NCBI GenBank assembly: GCA_002839245.1 | Contig: PGXR01000062.1 | Coordinates: 1 to 32,059, forward strand | Direction of reading: 5' to 3' | Source of the DNA: Spirochaetae bacterium HGW-Spirochaetae-7 | GTDB taxonomy: Bacteria > Spirochaetota > Spirochaetia > Treponematales > UBA12059 | DNA length: 32,059 bases | In this document: one piece after another, positions 8,881-17,230 of the stretch | How positions within the stretch are numbered: position 1 is the stretch's first letter | Layout of the letters: the number at the start of each line of letters is the position of its first letter | Translations under genes and position numbers: made by a program | The notes under the pieces: generated by a model | The model's input: the letters and a program-made list of their open reading frames with translations, nothing else | The model's database searches: none | Told to the model about the DNA's origin: nothing

Positions 8881-11141
8881 CAGGCCGGCGACGACGGTAC
8901 CGCCCGCCGCGCCTCGCTGACGTAGGCCTGGGGCCGGTAGTAGCCGCCCTGGTTGGCCAGGACCGCCGCCATGAAAGCGGCGGGGTAGTGTACCCGCAGC
9001 CAGGCCGACTGGAACGACACCATCGCATACGAGGCGCTGTGCGGCTTGCAGAACGAGTAACCGTCGAACGACAGCAGCATGTCCCAGGCCGTCTCGGTCG
9101 TCGCCGCGTCCACGCCGTTCAGTTTGCAGCCGCCGAAGAAGCGGTCGCGGTATTCCGCCAGCTTGGCTGCGCCTGCCTTTTTTGAAATCACCTTGCGCAG
9201 GCGGTCGGCCTGGTCTTCGTCGAAGCCGGCCAGGGCGATGGCGACCTTCGACACGTCCTCCTGGTAGCAGACGATTCCGTACGTCTCGTCGAGTATTCCT
9301 TCAAGCCGCGGGTGTAGCGGTTCCCACGTCGCGCCCTTGAGACGGCGCACGTACTCGGCGATCAGCTTGTTGGCCGCCGGCCTTATCATCGAACTGTGTA
9401 TGACGATGTGGTCGAAGTCGCCGGCGCCCGTCTTTTTCTGCAGTTGCCGCATGGCCGGCGACTCGATGTAGAAGACTCCAATCGAATCGCCGCGGGCAAG
9501 CGCGGCCACCGTTTCAGTATCGTCGGCGGGGCGCCACAGCGTCTCGTCTATGTCGATGCCTTCGTCCCGCAGATTGGCCAGCGCGTCGCGTATCACCGCC
9601 AGAGACCGGTTCCCCAGGAGGTCGAGCTTGACGAGGCCGGCTGCCTCCGCGCCTTCCTTTTCCCAGGCCAGCAGCGGGAAGCCCTCGGCCGAGCGCTCGA
9701 CCGGGGCGTAGCGCCGAATCGGCCCGGGGGCGATCACGAGGCCGCCGCAATGCATCGACAGCCCCTTCGGCAGGCCTTCGATACGGCGGGCGACGGCCAG
9801 GATCTCGTCCCAGGGCGGATCGACGATGCCTCCGCCGTCGCCGTGTCCCGCCAGAGCGCGCTCCCTCCTCGATATCTCGCCGTCGGCGAAGCCGTAGGCC
9901 TTGGCCGTCTCGCGGAAGGCCGAGCGGGGCCGGAACATGTTGTGGTTGGCGACGCGGGCGCAGCGGTCGGCCCCGAAGCGCTCGATGACGGCTCGCATCA
10001 GCCCGGGACGTTCGTCCCAGGCAAAGTCGACGTCGATGTCCGGCGGGTCGGGGCGCGACAGGGTCAGGAAGCGCTCGAAGTACAGGTTGTACGCGATGGG
10101 GTCGACGTTGGTTATGCCCAGGGAGTACGCGACGATGGAGGCTGCGCCCGAGCCGCGGCCGCAGGTACGGCTGGCCATGGCGACGATGTCGTCCATCACC
10201 AGGAAATACGGCGCGAAGCCCTTGCGCCCGATGATGTCCAGTTCGTAGTCGATGCGCCCCATGACGGCGTCCGACAGCTCGCCGTAGCGCCGTTCAGCCC
10301 CGCTTATTACCCGTGAGCGGAGCTCGTCAGCCGGGCTTCCCCCGCTTTCGGCGCGATACTCGGGGAACACGAAGCCGTCGAAGACGGTATCGAAGGGGCA
10401 CAGCGTAGCCAGCTCGGCGGTGGCGGCGAGAGCCTCGGGCCAGGACCGCAGCCGCCGCTCGAAGTCGGCCGACGGCAGGAAGAGCCCCCCGTCGGGTGCG
10501 CCCGGAGCGCCGCCACAGGCGATGTCGCCTTCGGCCAGGTTGCCGACGGTCTTGCCCAGGGCCATCGCGCGCAGCGCCGCGTGCGTGGCGCGGTCTTCCG
10601 GGTCGAGGAAGGTCGCGTCGTCTACGGCGAGCAGGGGAAGCCCGAGCCGCCTGGCCTCGCGGACGGCCGACACCGACGAAGGCGTGACCGCGGCGTACAG
10701 GGAGGGCACGCGGCCGGCCAGGGACGCGAGGACGTACGGCGAGTCGGTAGCCAGCACGAGGCCGGCCGCGTCGCCTTGCAGCGCGGAGACAAGGTCGAAA
10801 CCGCCTGACTCGCCCGCCGTCACGGCAGCCTTGGCGGCCGAAAGGCATTCGCAGAGCCGCGAGAAACCGGCACGGTTGCGCACGAACGCGAATACCCGGC
10901 CGCCCTTTCCGTCGCCGGCCGGCTGGCCGCCGCCGACGCTCAGCTCGGAACCGATGATAGGCTTGAGGCCCGCCTCGCGCGCCGCCTCGACGATGGCATG
11001 GAGGCCATACAGGTTGTCCCTGTCGCATATCGAGACGGCGCGGGCCCCGTACGAGATGGCCCGCGCGCATATGTCCGCCGGGCTCCGCGTGCCGTACATC
11101 AACGAGTAGGCGGAGCGCAGGCCCGCGCGGACGCCGGTCAC
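8880..11141 (-). CDS. DnaE-type (error-prone-like) DNA polymerase III alpha subunit, PHP + polymerase domains
   Basis: GTG start overlapping the upstream stop (GTGA); LRSAYSLMYGTRSPADICARA PHP start; active site RPDPPDIDVDFAWDERP; GRGSGAASIVAYSLGITNVDPI; SFCKPHSASYAMVSFQSAWLRVHYPAAFMAAVL. Confidence 0.9.
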   Translation of the reverse strand: MTGVRAGLRSAYSLMYGTRSPADICARAISYGARAVSICDRDNLYGLHAIVEAAREAGLKPIIGSELSVGGGQPAGDGKGGRVFAFVRNRAGFSRLCECLSAAKAAVTAGESGGFDLVSALQGDAAGLVLATDSPYVLASLAGRVPSLYAAVTPSSVSAVREARRLGLPLLAVDDATFLDPEDRATHAALRAMALGKTVGNLAEGDIACGGAPGAPDGGLFLPSADFERRLRSWPEALAATAELATLCPFDTVFDGFVFPEYRAESGGSPADELRSRVISGAERRYGELSDAVMGRIDYELDIIGRKGFAPYFLVMDDIVAMASRTCGRGSGAASIVAYSLGITNVDPIAYNLYFERFLTLSRPDPPDIDVDFAWDERPGLMRAVIERFGADRCARVANHNMFRPRSAFRETAKAYGFADGEISRRERALAGHGDGGGIVDPPWDEILAVARRIEGLPKGLSMHCGGLVIAPGPIRRYAPVERSAEGFPLLAWEKEGAEAAGLVKLDLLGNRSLAVIRDALANLRDEGIDIDETLWRPADDTETVAALARGDSIGVFYIESPAMRQLQKKTGAGDFDHIVIHSSMIRPAANKLIAEYVRRLKGATWEPLHPRLEGILDETYGIVCYQEDVSKVAIALAGFDEDQADRLRKVISKKAGAAKLAEYRDRFFGGCKLNGVDAATTETAWDMLLSFDGYSFCKPHSASYAMVSFQSAWLRVHYPAAFMAAVLANQGGYYRPQAYVSEARRAVPSSPA

Positions 11142-12388
11142 CCGGGGCCGCCTGTTCGGCTGGCACCGCCGGCATGGCTGACAACGCCTGTACTGCGGAA
11201 AACCTCCCGGCTCGGGACGATGGCGCAGGCCCGCGTGACGGCAGCGGGGCCGAAGCGCGTCCTCGACCTGTCGACGGCCGCCTGCAGCCGCGCCAGCTTT
11301 CCCGGGCCTTCCGGGACGAAGAGGTCGGGTTCCCGCCGCGCCGGGGACAGCGCGGACAGTTCCAGTGCGAGCGCCCGCAGCCGCACCCTGCGCGTGGCGG
11401 CCCGGGCAAAGGTCCGGTCGGCGGCGGCCAGCAGTTCGGCGTCGAGGACCCACGGCGAGCGGGGCCGCTCGGATGCCTCGGCGCGGCAGCCGTCGGCATA
11501 CTGCACGACGACCAGGAGGCGCCCGGCGGCCAGCAGCGAGCGCCTGAGCTCGAGGCCGGCGTCTTCGGCGGCAGCGACGAGCGCGGCCCTGATGGCGCGC
11601 GCGTCTATTTCGTCCGAGCCGAAGTCGACCCTGCGCCGTATGGCGCGTTCTCCGAGGCCGCCGCGCGCGACCGGGGTGGGATCGATGCCGAGCGCGGCAT
11701 CCCTGAGCGCCAGAGCGCGCTTGCCGAACAGGGCCACCGCCTCGAAATCGGACAGCGACGCGAGCTGGCCAATTTCCTGGATGCCGGCCACCGACAGCAC
11801 GCGGCTTATGGCGGGCCCGACGCCGGGCAGCAGGGCCGCGTCCTGCGGCGACATGAAGGCCGCCTCGTCGCCGCGCCTCACGTACGCCACGCCGGCAGGC
11901 CGGATGCTCCGCGCAGCGACCTTGGCCACGAGCATGTTGGCGGCGACCGACACCGTGGGCTCGAGGCCCAGGCTGTCTACCATCTCGTTGCGGATGCGGA
12001 CCGCGCAGTCTATCGCCGCGCCGAAGATCCGCCCGGTGCCCGCCAGGTCCAGGAAGAGGTGGCCGCCGGAATCGTCCTGGACCAGAGGCGCCCAGCGCCC
12101 GGCTATGCGCACCATCGCCGACTCGGCACGGGCGCAGGAAACGGGGTCCGGCGGCATGACGAGCAGGCCGGGGACGTGCCTTTCCGCCGCGGCCAGGCTC
12201 ATGCCCACGGCCAGCCCCGCCTCCCGCGCCCCGCGCGACAGGCCGAGCACGATGGCCCTGGCCGCGGAGGCGGCTCCCGCGATCACGAAGGGCCTGCCGG
12301 CGAGTCCCCGGTCGGCCGCGACCGCGACGGCGGCCTGGAAGTCCACGACGTTCAGGTGGACGACGCTACTGGCGGCGACGACGCTCAT
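11138..12388 (-). CDS. ImuB-like Y-family polymerase homologue with substituted catalytic residues
   Basis: VVHLNVVDFQAAV, LPGVGPAISRVLSVAGIQEIGQLA, C-terminal EPDLFVPEGPGKLARLQAAVDRSRTRFGPAAV; ATG overlaps upstream TGA. Confidence 0.85.
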   Translation of the reverse strand: MSVVAASSVVHLNVVDFQAAVAVAADRGLAGRPFVIAGAASAARAIVLGLSRGAREAGLAVGMSLAAAERHVPGLLVMPPDPVSCARAESAMVRIAGRWAPLVQDDSGGHLFLDLAGTGRIFGAAIDCAVRIRNEMVDSLGLEPTVSVAANMLVAKVAARSIRPAGVAYVRRGDEAAFMSPQDAALLPGVGPAISRVLSVAGIQEIGQLASLSDFEAVALFGKRALALRDAALGIDPTPVARGGLGERAIRRRVDFGSDEIDARAIRAALVAAAEDAGLELRRSLLAAGRLLVVVQYADGCRAEASERPRSPWVLDAELLAAADRTFARAATRRVRLRALALELSALSPARREPDLFVPEGPGKLARLQAAVDRSRTRFGPAAVTRACAIVPSREVFRSTGVVSHAGGASRTGGPG

Positions 12389-13245
12389 TGCGGGTCTGCC
12401 GGCGCCGACGCTACCGGCGTCGATAACGCGTCTACTGACGCGAACGCGTCTACTGACGCGAAGCCCGAGCGCGCCAGGATGGCGGTGAAGGTCTCCGCGT
12501 TCCTGACCGCCTGCCCGCGCCGGTGGTTGTTGAAGTAGACGAGCACCGTGTCGGCACGGGACGCGATGCCCCGCACCCGGCCAGCCCAGGCTTCCAGTTC
12601 CTCGTCGGAATACAGGTAGTCGTAGCGGGCGGCGGCGTCGGAGCCCCACCAGTCCCTGGCGTTGCGGCCGTGGAAGCGTATGTAGGCGACCGGCGCGGTC
12701 ACCACGTCGATGACGGGCGGCAGGCCCCTGAGCTCGGGCATGTCGAGAGACGCTACGGCGACAGAGCGGGCGCGGAGCGCGTCGAACACGCGGTTGTTGT
12801 ACCATTCGTGGTTGCGGAACTCCACGGCCAGGGGCAGGCTCCCGAGTTCTCCCAGGAGCGCGTCCAGGTAGCGCCTCGAGTCGACCTCGTAGTGGAACGA
12901 GTAGGGAAACTGCAGCAGAGCAGCCTTGAGGCGGCCCGCCTCCAGGAGCGGCTCGAGGGCGGCGGCGAAGGTGCGCGCCGCGTCCTTCCAGGCCGCGCTT
13001 TCGATGCGGTGGGTCAGCGCCTCGTTGGCCTTGACCGAGAACGACAGCGCCGGCCCCGCCTCGACGGCGAGCCTGCCGAGCTGGGCGGCTGTCGGCATCC
13101 GGTAATAGGAGAAATTGAGCTCGACCGTGGGGAACATCGCCGCGTAGCGCGCCAGGAAGTCTTCCCGCGCCGTTCCCTCGGGATAGACCGGCCCGACCCA
13201 TTCGAGATAGCTGTAGCCCGACGTACCGACGAGTATCGTTCCCAT
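12385..13245 (-). CDS. DUF72 (YecE-like) protein
   Basis: MGTILVGTSGYSYLEWVGPVYPEG..., FSVKANEALTH, LPLAVEFRNHEWYN, YIRFHGRN...WWGSDAAARYDYLYSDEEL, VLVYFNNHRRGQAVRNA are typical of DUF72. Confidence 0.93.
   Translation of the reverse strand: MGTILVGTSGYSYLEWVGPVYPEGTAREDFLARYAAMFPTVELNFSYYRMPTAAQLGRLAVEAGPALSFSVKANEALTHRIESAAWKDAARTFAAALEPLLEAGRLKAALLQFPYSFHYEVDSRRYLDALLGELGSLPLAVEFRNHEWYNNRVFDALRARSVAVASLDMPELRGLPPVIDVVTAPVAYIRFHGRNARDWWGSDAAARYDYLYSDEELEAWAGRVRGIASRADTVLVYFNNHRRGQAVRNAETFTAILARSGFASVDAFASVDALSTPVASAPADPQ
12427..12462. repeat. Perfect 18-bp tandem duplication (CGCGTCTACTGACGCGAA)x2
   Basis: Direct reading; encodes the ASVDAFASVDA segment of the DUF72 C-terminus. Confidence 0.95.
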
Positions 13246-13251
13246 GCTTCG

Positions 13252-13280
13252 ATTATACTATACGGATGTTAAGCAGACAA
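13252..13280 (-). promoter_or_regulatory. Predicted sigma70-type promoter for the DUF72-imuB-dnaE operon
   Basis: On minus strand TTGTCT-N17-TATAAT, with TATAAT ending 6 nt before the ATG. Confidence 0.6.
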
Positions 13281-13445
13281 GGTTGATTCCATGGTCGTAC
13301 CACCTGTGGTGACGCCTCTTGCCCGGAGCCATCATAGCAAATATCATTGGTTGCAGGGGTACTGCCATGGATACGACTGAAGGGGTGGCCGCTTTCCGTC
13401 CGTTCCTCCGCCGGGAACCTCGCCCTCCGCGCCGTCTGGCTTTAT

Positions 13446-13560
13446 TAGTTCATCGAAGCTTGCATCTTTCAATATTCGACACCGCCAGGAGCGGTTATTC
13501 GAGGCCAGCCATACAAGGGGCGGTGGTGTTGGACGCCGAGATGCAAGCTTCGATGAACTA
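13446..13560. repeat. 115-bp element bounded by a 22-bp perfect inverted repeat
   Basis: tagttcatcgaagcttgcatct (13446-13467) and agatgcaagcttcgatgaacta (13539-13560). Confidence 0.95.
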
Positions 13561-13562
13561 TG

Positions 13563-15170
13563 CTAGCTTTTCCCCCGACTCGCCTTGATGGCGTCGGCTG
13601 CATACCAGCCGGTAAGGATCGCCGTGGGGATGCCTGCGGGGCTGTATGCCCACTGGCCGGCCTGGAGTATGTCCTTCATGGGAGTCAGTACCGATTCAGG
13701 GATCTTCAAGAGATCGTGGACCGCGGGTGACGGCTGCTCGAATGTCCACCCGGTGATCCCCCCTTCAGAGTTGCCGTAAACCCTCTCTATGCTCAAGGGG
13801 GAGGATGAGAAGCGGAGCGACAACCGGTCCTTGAGGCCGGGGAATGGGGCTTGGTCCAGGACCCGCACAATGCAGTCCTCGACGAGCGTCTTGAACTCTT
13901 CGTACCATCCCGCATCGAAAACGGAGCGAACGAGATCGTAGGAAAGGAGGAAGCTGACGATAAGGCCCGTCTTCCCCTCCGGAGACAGGCTCGGATCCCG
14001 CAGGGAGGGAATGGATATTTCATAGGTCGTCAGGGCGCAATATTTTTCCACCCAGGTGCGGACCCGTTCTTTGGACACCGTCTTTCCGGCCGACAGTAGT
14101 TGTCCAAGCTCGGAACGATGCGTCTCGCCCAGGCCTTCCCGGGACGGCGTATAGAAGAGGTGCCCGTTCGTTGTCGCGGCAAAGTCAGCCGGCGGCCTGT
14201 CGACTCCCATGTACACGGTAAAGACAGAATCACCGCCGTGACCGGCGAAAACCCTGCTCGACTCCGCTTCTATCCTCCGTGTCGCTTCGTCGCCCAGGCC
14301 GTCCAGCTCGAGATTCCTGTACAATGCCTTCAAATCCGCGCACCAGATGAGTTTGTCGTACCGATAGATAGTGCCGTTTCCATCCGTCGCCGTATTCTTC
14401 GATGGGCTGACCGAGGTGATTTCTGTTTTCAGCAGGATCTCGCCGCCGGATTCAAGCACTTTACGGGAGAGTTTCTCCGAAAGCTTCCCGGTCCCGCCCT
14501 TGGGATAGAGGTAATCGAGGTAAACGAAAAAATAACCCAACGCGAAGAAGCTTGGTGTATTCTTGAAAAAATGCTGATCCACGATATCGGCAAGGGAACG
14601 ATTCGTCGTGAGCCTTTCCAGATACCGTTCGATCGGCTCGTCCATCCTGTTCATTCTATAAACCGCGAGAAGGAACCTGCCCAGCCAAGGCAACAGCTCC
14701 TTCACGATGTACTTCGTGTCGGTTCTGAAATTCTTGAAGACGGGGTTGTCGAAACCATAGATGACGCGCATTTCCCGCATGACGCCGTGTATCGCCCGGA
14801 TGATCCTGCGTATGTCGGCCATGTTCCCCGGATAGAGCGACTCGAGATGCTTCCGGTATTCTTCGATGCCGTTTTTCGAGTCCATGCCCAGGATTTTCGA
14901 CTCGATTCCGATGGAAACCGGGCTTTCCAGAAGCTCCAGCTCGATACCAAGATCATGAAGCATCGGTCGTATGACGCCCGCGTTCTCGATGGACCGGGCT
15001 CCGGCATCGAAGACAAAGCCATCTCGGCGGAACGAATTCAGCAAGCCGCCGCAGTTTTCATTCTTCTCGACCAGCAAGACGGAGTATCCCGCCCTTGACA
15101 GGTATGCCGCCGCGGAAAGACCGGCCAGTCCGGCGCCCGCAATCAGAACCTGGCAATGTCTTTCGCTCAC
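13563..15170 (-). CDS. FAD-dependent oxidoreductase, phytoene-desaturase/amine-oxidase-like
   Basis: VLIAGAGLAGLSAAAYLSRAGYSVLLVEKNENCGGLLNSFRRDGFVFDAGA dinucleotide-binding N-terminus; C-terminal GQWAYSPAGIPTAILTGWYAADAI. Confidence 0.9.
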   Translation of the reverse strand: MSERHCQVLIAGAGLAGLSAAAYLSRAGYSVLLVEKNENCGGLLNSFRRDGFVFDAGARSIENAGVIRPMLHDLGIELELLESPVSIGIESKILGMDSKNGIEEYRKHLESLYPGNMADIRRIIRAIHGVMREMRVIYGFDNPVFKNFRTDTKYIVKELLPWLGRFLLAVYRMNRMDEPIERYLERLTTNRSLADIVDQHFFKNTPSFFALGYFFVYLDYLYPKGGTGKLSEKLSRKVLESGGEILLKTEITSVSPSKNTATDGNGTIYRYDKLIWCADLKALYRNLELDGLGDEATRRIEAESSRVFAGHGGDSVFTVYMGVDRPPADFAATTNGHLFYTPSREGLGETHRSELGQLLSAGKTVSKERVRTWVEKYCALTTYEISIPSLRDPSLSPEGKTGLIVSFLLSYDLVRSVFDAGWYEEFKTLVEDCIVRVLDQAPFPGLKDRLSLRFSSSPLSIERVYGNSEGGITGWTFEQPSPAVHDLLKIPESVLTPMKDILQAGQWAYSPAGIPTAILTGWYAADAIKASRGKS

Positions 15171-16111
15171 CGCAATCCTCCAAGATCAAGACTGAGCTCC
15201 CATACCGTTTCAGCCATTTCATGATCGAGTGCATGAGGGGCTGGTATCTCTTCAGTCGTATAATTATAAAATTTGCCGTTGCTGGCGTCCAGATCCGGGA
15301 ACGCTCCAAGGTAATATAGAGCCTGCGCCGATAGCCGGGGGTCTCTGGCCGTCGGGTTGATCAGCAGATGCTTGAAAAACCGGTATATCTTGCCATTGTT
15401 CTCTCCCATATTTGTTCTCACGTCCCCGGGGTGCATGGCGTTGATAGTGGCTCCGCTTCCCTCGAAATATTCTGCGAATCCGAGCATCGCCAGCAGTTGC
15501 GCGGTTTTCGCGGAGCCATACCCGCGCAAGCCGGTATACCTCCGCCTTTCCCATCCCAGGTCGCGGGGCTTGAAACCGGCGATGGCGAAGCGATGCCCCT
15601 CCGAATTGACGTAAATCACCCGCGCCCGGTCCTGGGCTCTCAGTTTTTCCATCAGCTTGTACGTGATTATGAAGGAAGCGAGATAATTCACCTGGAACAC
15701 TTCTTCAACGTTGTCCGCGGTGAACTTCTTCTTCGTGTTGTAGACGCCGGCATTGTGGATCAGGCCCGCGATATCCCTTGGCAGCCCCGCCAGCATGTCC
15801 GCGCATGCGTGGACTTCGGAGATTCGGGAAAAATCGGCGATATGACAGTCAATGGACACGCCGAAGTCGCGCAGGATCTCGTCCTTCAGGCTCTTCGACT
15901 TCGTCGGGCTTCGGTTTATGCAGAGGATATCCGCTCCGCGGGACGCGTACATCCGGGCGGTCTCGTATCCGATGCCGGAAGTTGCTCCGGTAATGACGAC
16001 CAGGCGCCCCGTGAAATCCTGGGGGGCTTCCTTGGGGAGCGAGCTGTTGTTCTTGAGCATGGACCCGATATTGGCCCATGTATACTGCTTCAAATATTTA
16101 TTCATGCGCAT
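15167..16111 (-). CDS. Short-chain dehydrogenase/reductase
   Basis: GRLVVITGATSGIGYETARMYASRGADILCINR, LIHNAGVYN, VYVNSEGH...YGSAKTAQLL. Confidence 0.9.
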   Translation of the reverse strand: MRMNKYLKQYTWANIGSMLKNNSSLPKEAPQDFTGRLVVITGATSGIGYETARMYASRGADILCINRSPTKSKSLKDEILRDFGVSIDCHIADFSRISEVHACADMLAGLPRDIAGLIHNAGVYNTKKKFTADNVEEVFQVNYLASFIITYKLMEKLRAQDRARVIYVNSEGHRFAIAGFKPRDLGWERRRYTGLRGYGSAKTAQLLAMLGFAEYFEGSGATINAMHPGDVRTNMGENNGKIYRFFKHLLINPTARDPRLSAQALYYLGAFPDLDASNGKFYNYTTEEIPAPHALDHEMAETVWELSLDLGGLR

Positions 16112-16119
16112 TCCTCATC

Positions 16120-16560
16120 TTATCCGAATTTTTTCTTCATGAACTTGCGATACGCCGTGCCGAATTTTGGGATATTGTCAAAAATGTCACCCCAGATATC
16201 GTAGTAGTCGCGTTGCTCGATTATCTTCCCTGCATCGTTCAAGGTCACCCTGCTCGAGCCATAGATCGATGATTCCGGGTACTTCTTGAAACTGAGACTC
16301 ATCTCCCACTCGAGAAATATGGTCGGACCCTCCTGGGCTGTGTTCCGGACCTTCATCCTCAGGTTTTCAGATCGGGCGATCAATCGCTCGGTCATGGCTG
16401 TGAATTCGTCTATCCCCCGTAACTCCTGCACGCTGTCGCGGAAGTAAATGGCGTCATCGTAGTAAGGAATGATGTGCGACCAGTCAGGCTTGCCCTCGGT
16501 GTTGTAAATGTCGGTCCAAAGTTGCTGCAGGTGTTCTCTCCCCTGTATCCGGTAATCCAT
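16120..16560 (-). CDS. SnoaL-like / NTF2-fold protein
   Basis: DIYNTEGKPDWSHIIPYYDDAIYFRDSVQELRGIDEFTAMTERLIARS...KIIEQRDYYDIWGDIFDNIP. Confidence 0.75.
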   Translation of the reverse strand: MDYRIQGREHLQQLWTDIYNTEGKPDWSHIIPYYDDAIYFRDSVQELRGIDEFTAMTERLIARSENLRMKVRNTAQEGPTIFLEWEMSLSFKKYPESSIYGSSRVTLNDAGKIIEQRDYYDIWGDIFDNIPKFGTAYRKFMKKKFG

Positions 16561-16590
16561 ATGCCGCAGTTCCTCCGTTGGGTTTGATTG

Positions 16591-17064
16591 TTATCCGATG
16601 ATGAAACGATCCGGGCCTGACGGGCTTGCCTCCGTCCGCTGAAGGATCTCGGACAGTCGTATCTCGATACCCAGGCTTGAGGCATCGATGTGTATCTTAT
16701 GCTTCTGGAAGCCACCCGGGGGGCCTTTCCCGTCGTAATTGCTTATGCCGACAGGCTCCGTGGGTATTCCGATGAAGTTTGTGTCCAGCTTGCCGTTTGA
16801 ATTCCGGTCCTGGTACAGGGAGAAGACGTACTCGCCGGGGGGAAGCGGGAGTCCGGCACGGATCGTCTCCGCGGAGGCCTGGATGGCCAGGGTTCGGAAG
16901 GGGACGTTCTTCCGGTAGCCTTCGGCGCTGTCGAACACGGCGGCGTACACGGTCCCGCCGCCCGGCTTTACCCCGGACACGGTGAGCCGCACCTCAAGCT
17001 CCAAGGCGCCGCATAGGGCCGCAGCGATCAGGAAGAGAATCGCGAATACCGCGCGCTTGCACAA
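16591..17064 (-). CDS. DUF2141 secreted protein (start codon uncertain, TTG proposed)
   Basis: Signal-peptide-like AVFAILFLIAAALCGALE then PPGEYVFSLYQDRNSNGKLDTNFIGIPTEPVGISN, a DUF2141 signature. Confidence 0.85.
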   Translation of the reverse strand: MCKRAVFAILFLIAAALCGALELEVRLTVSGVKPGGGTVYAAVFDSAEGYRKNVPFRTLAIQASAETIRAGLPLPPGEYVFSLYQDRNSNGKLDTNFIGIPTEPVGISNYDGKGPPGGFQKHKIHIDASSLGIEIRLSEILQRTEASPSGPDRFIIG

Positions 17065-17230
17065 GAGCGTCCGTCCTTTCCGGGTTCGGTGTTCCACGCT
17101 GGTCTCGATGCCCGGCAGCAAGCTAGCGCATCCCGAGTATACGACCGAATTCCGCGTCCGTAAAGCGGGAGAGGTACCATGGTCGCCCTCGCCGCGAACT
17201 TCGCTCCCCTTGGGTGACCCGGCGAATTCC

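Noticed and set aside
10998-12538. Long plus-strand ORFs (496 and 454 aa) opposite dnaE/imuB
   Set aside because: Arg/Ala/Ser-rich shadows of the well-supported minus-strand genes.
13319-13588. 89-aa plus-strand ORF across the inverted-repeat element
   Set aside because: Spans the inverted repeat and the oxidoreductase 3' end; no family similarity or RBS support.
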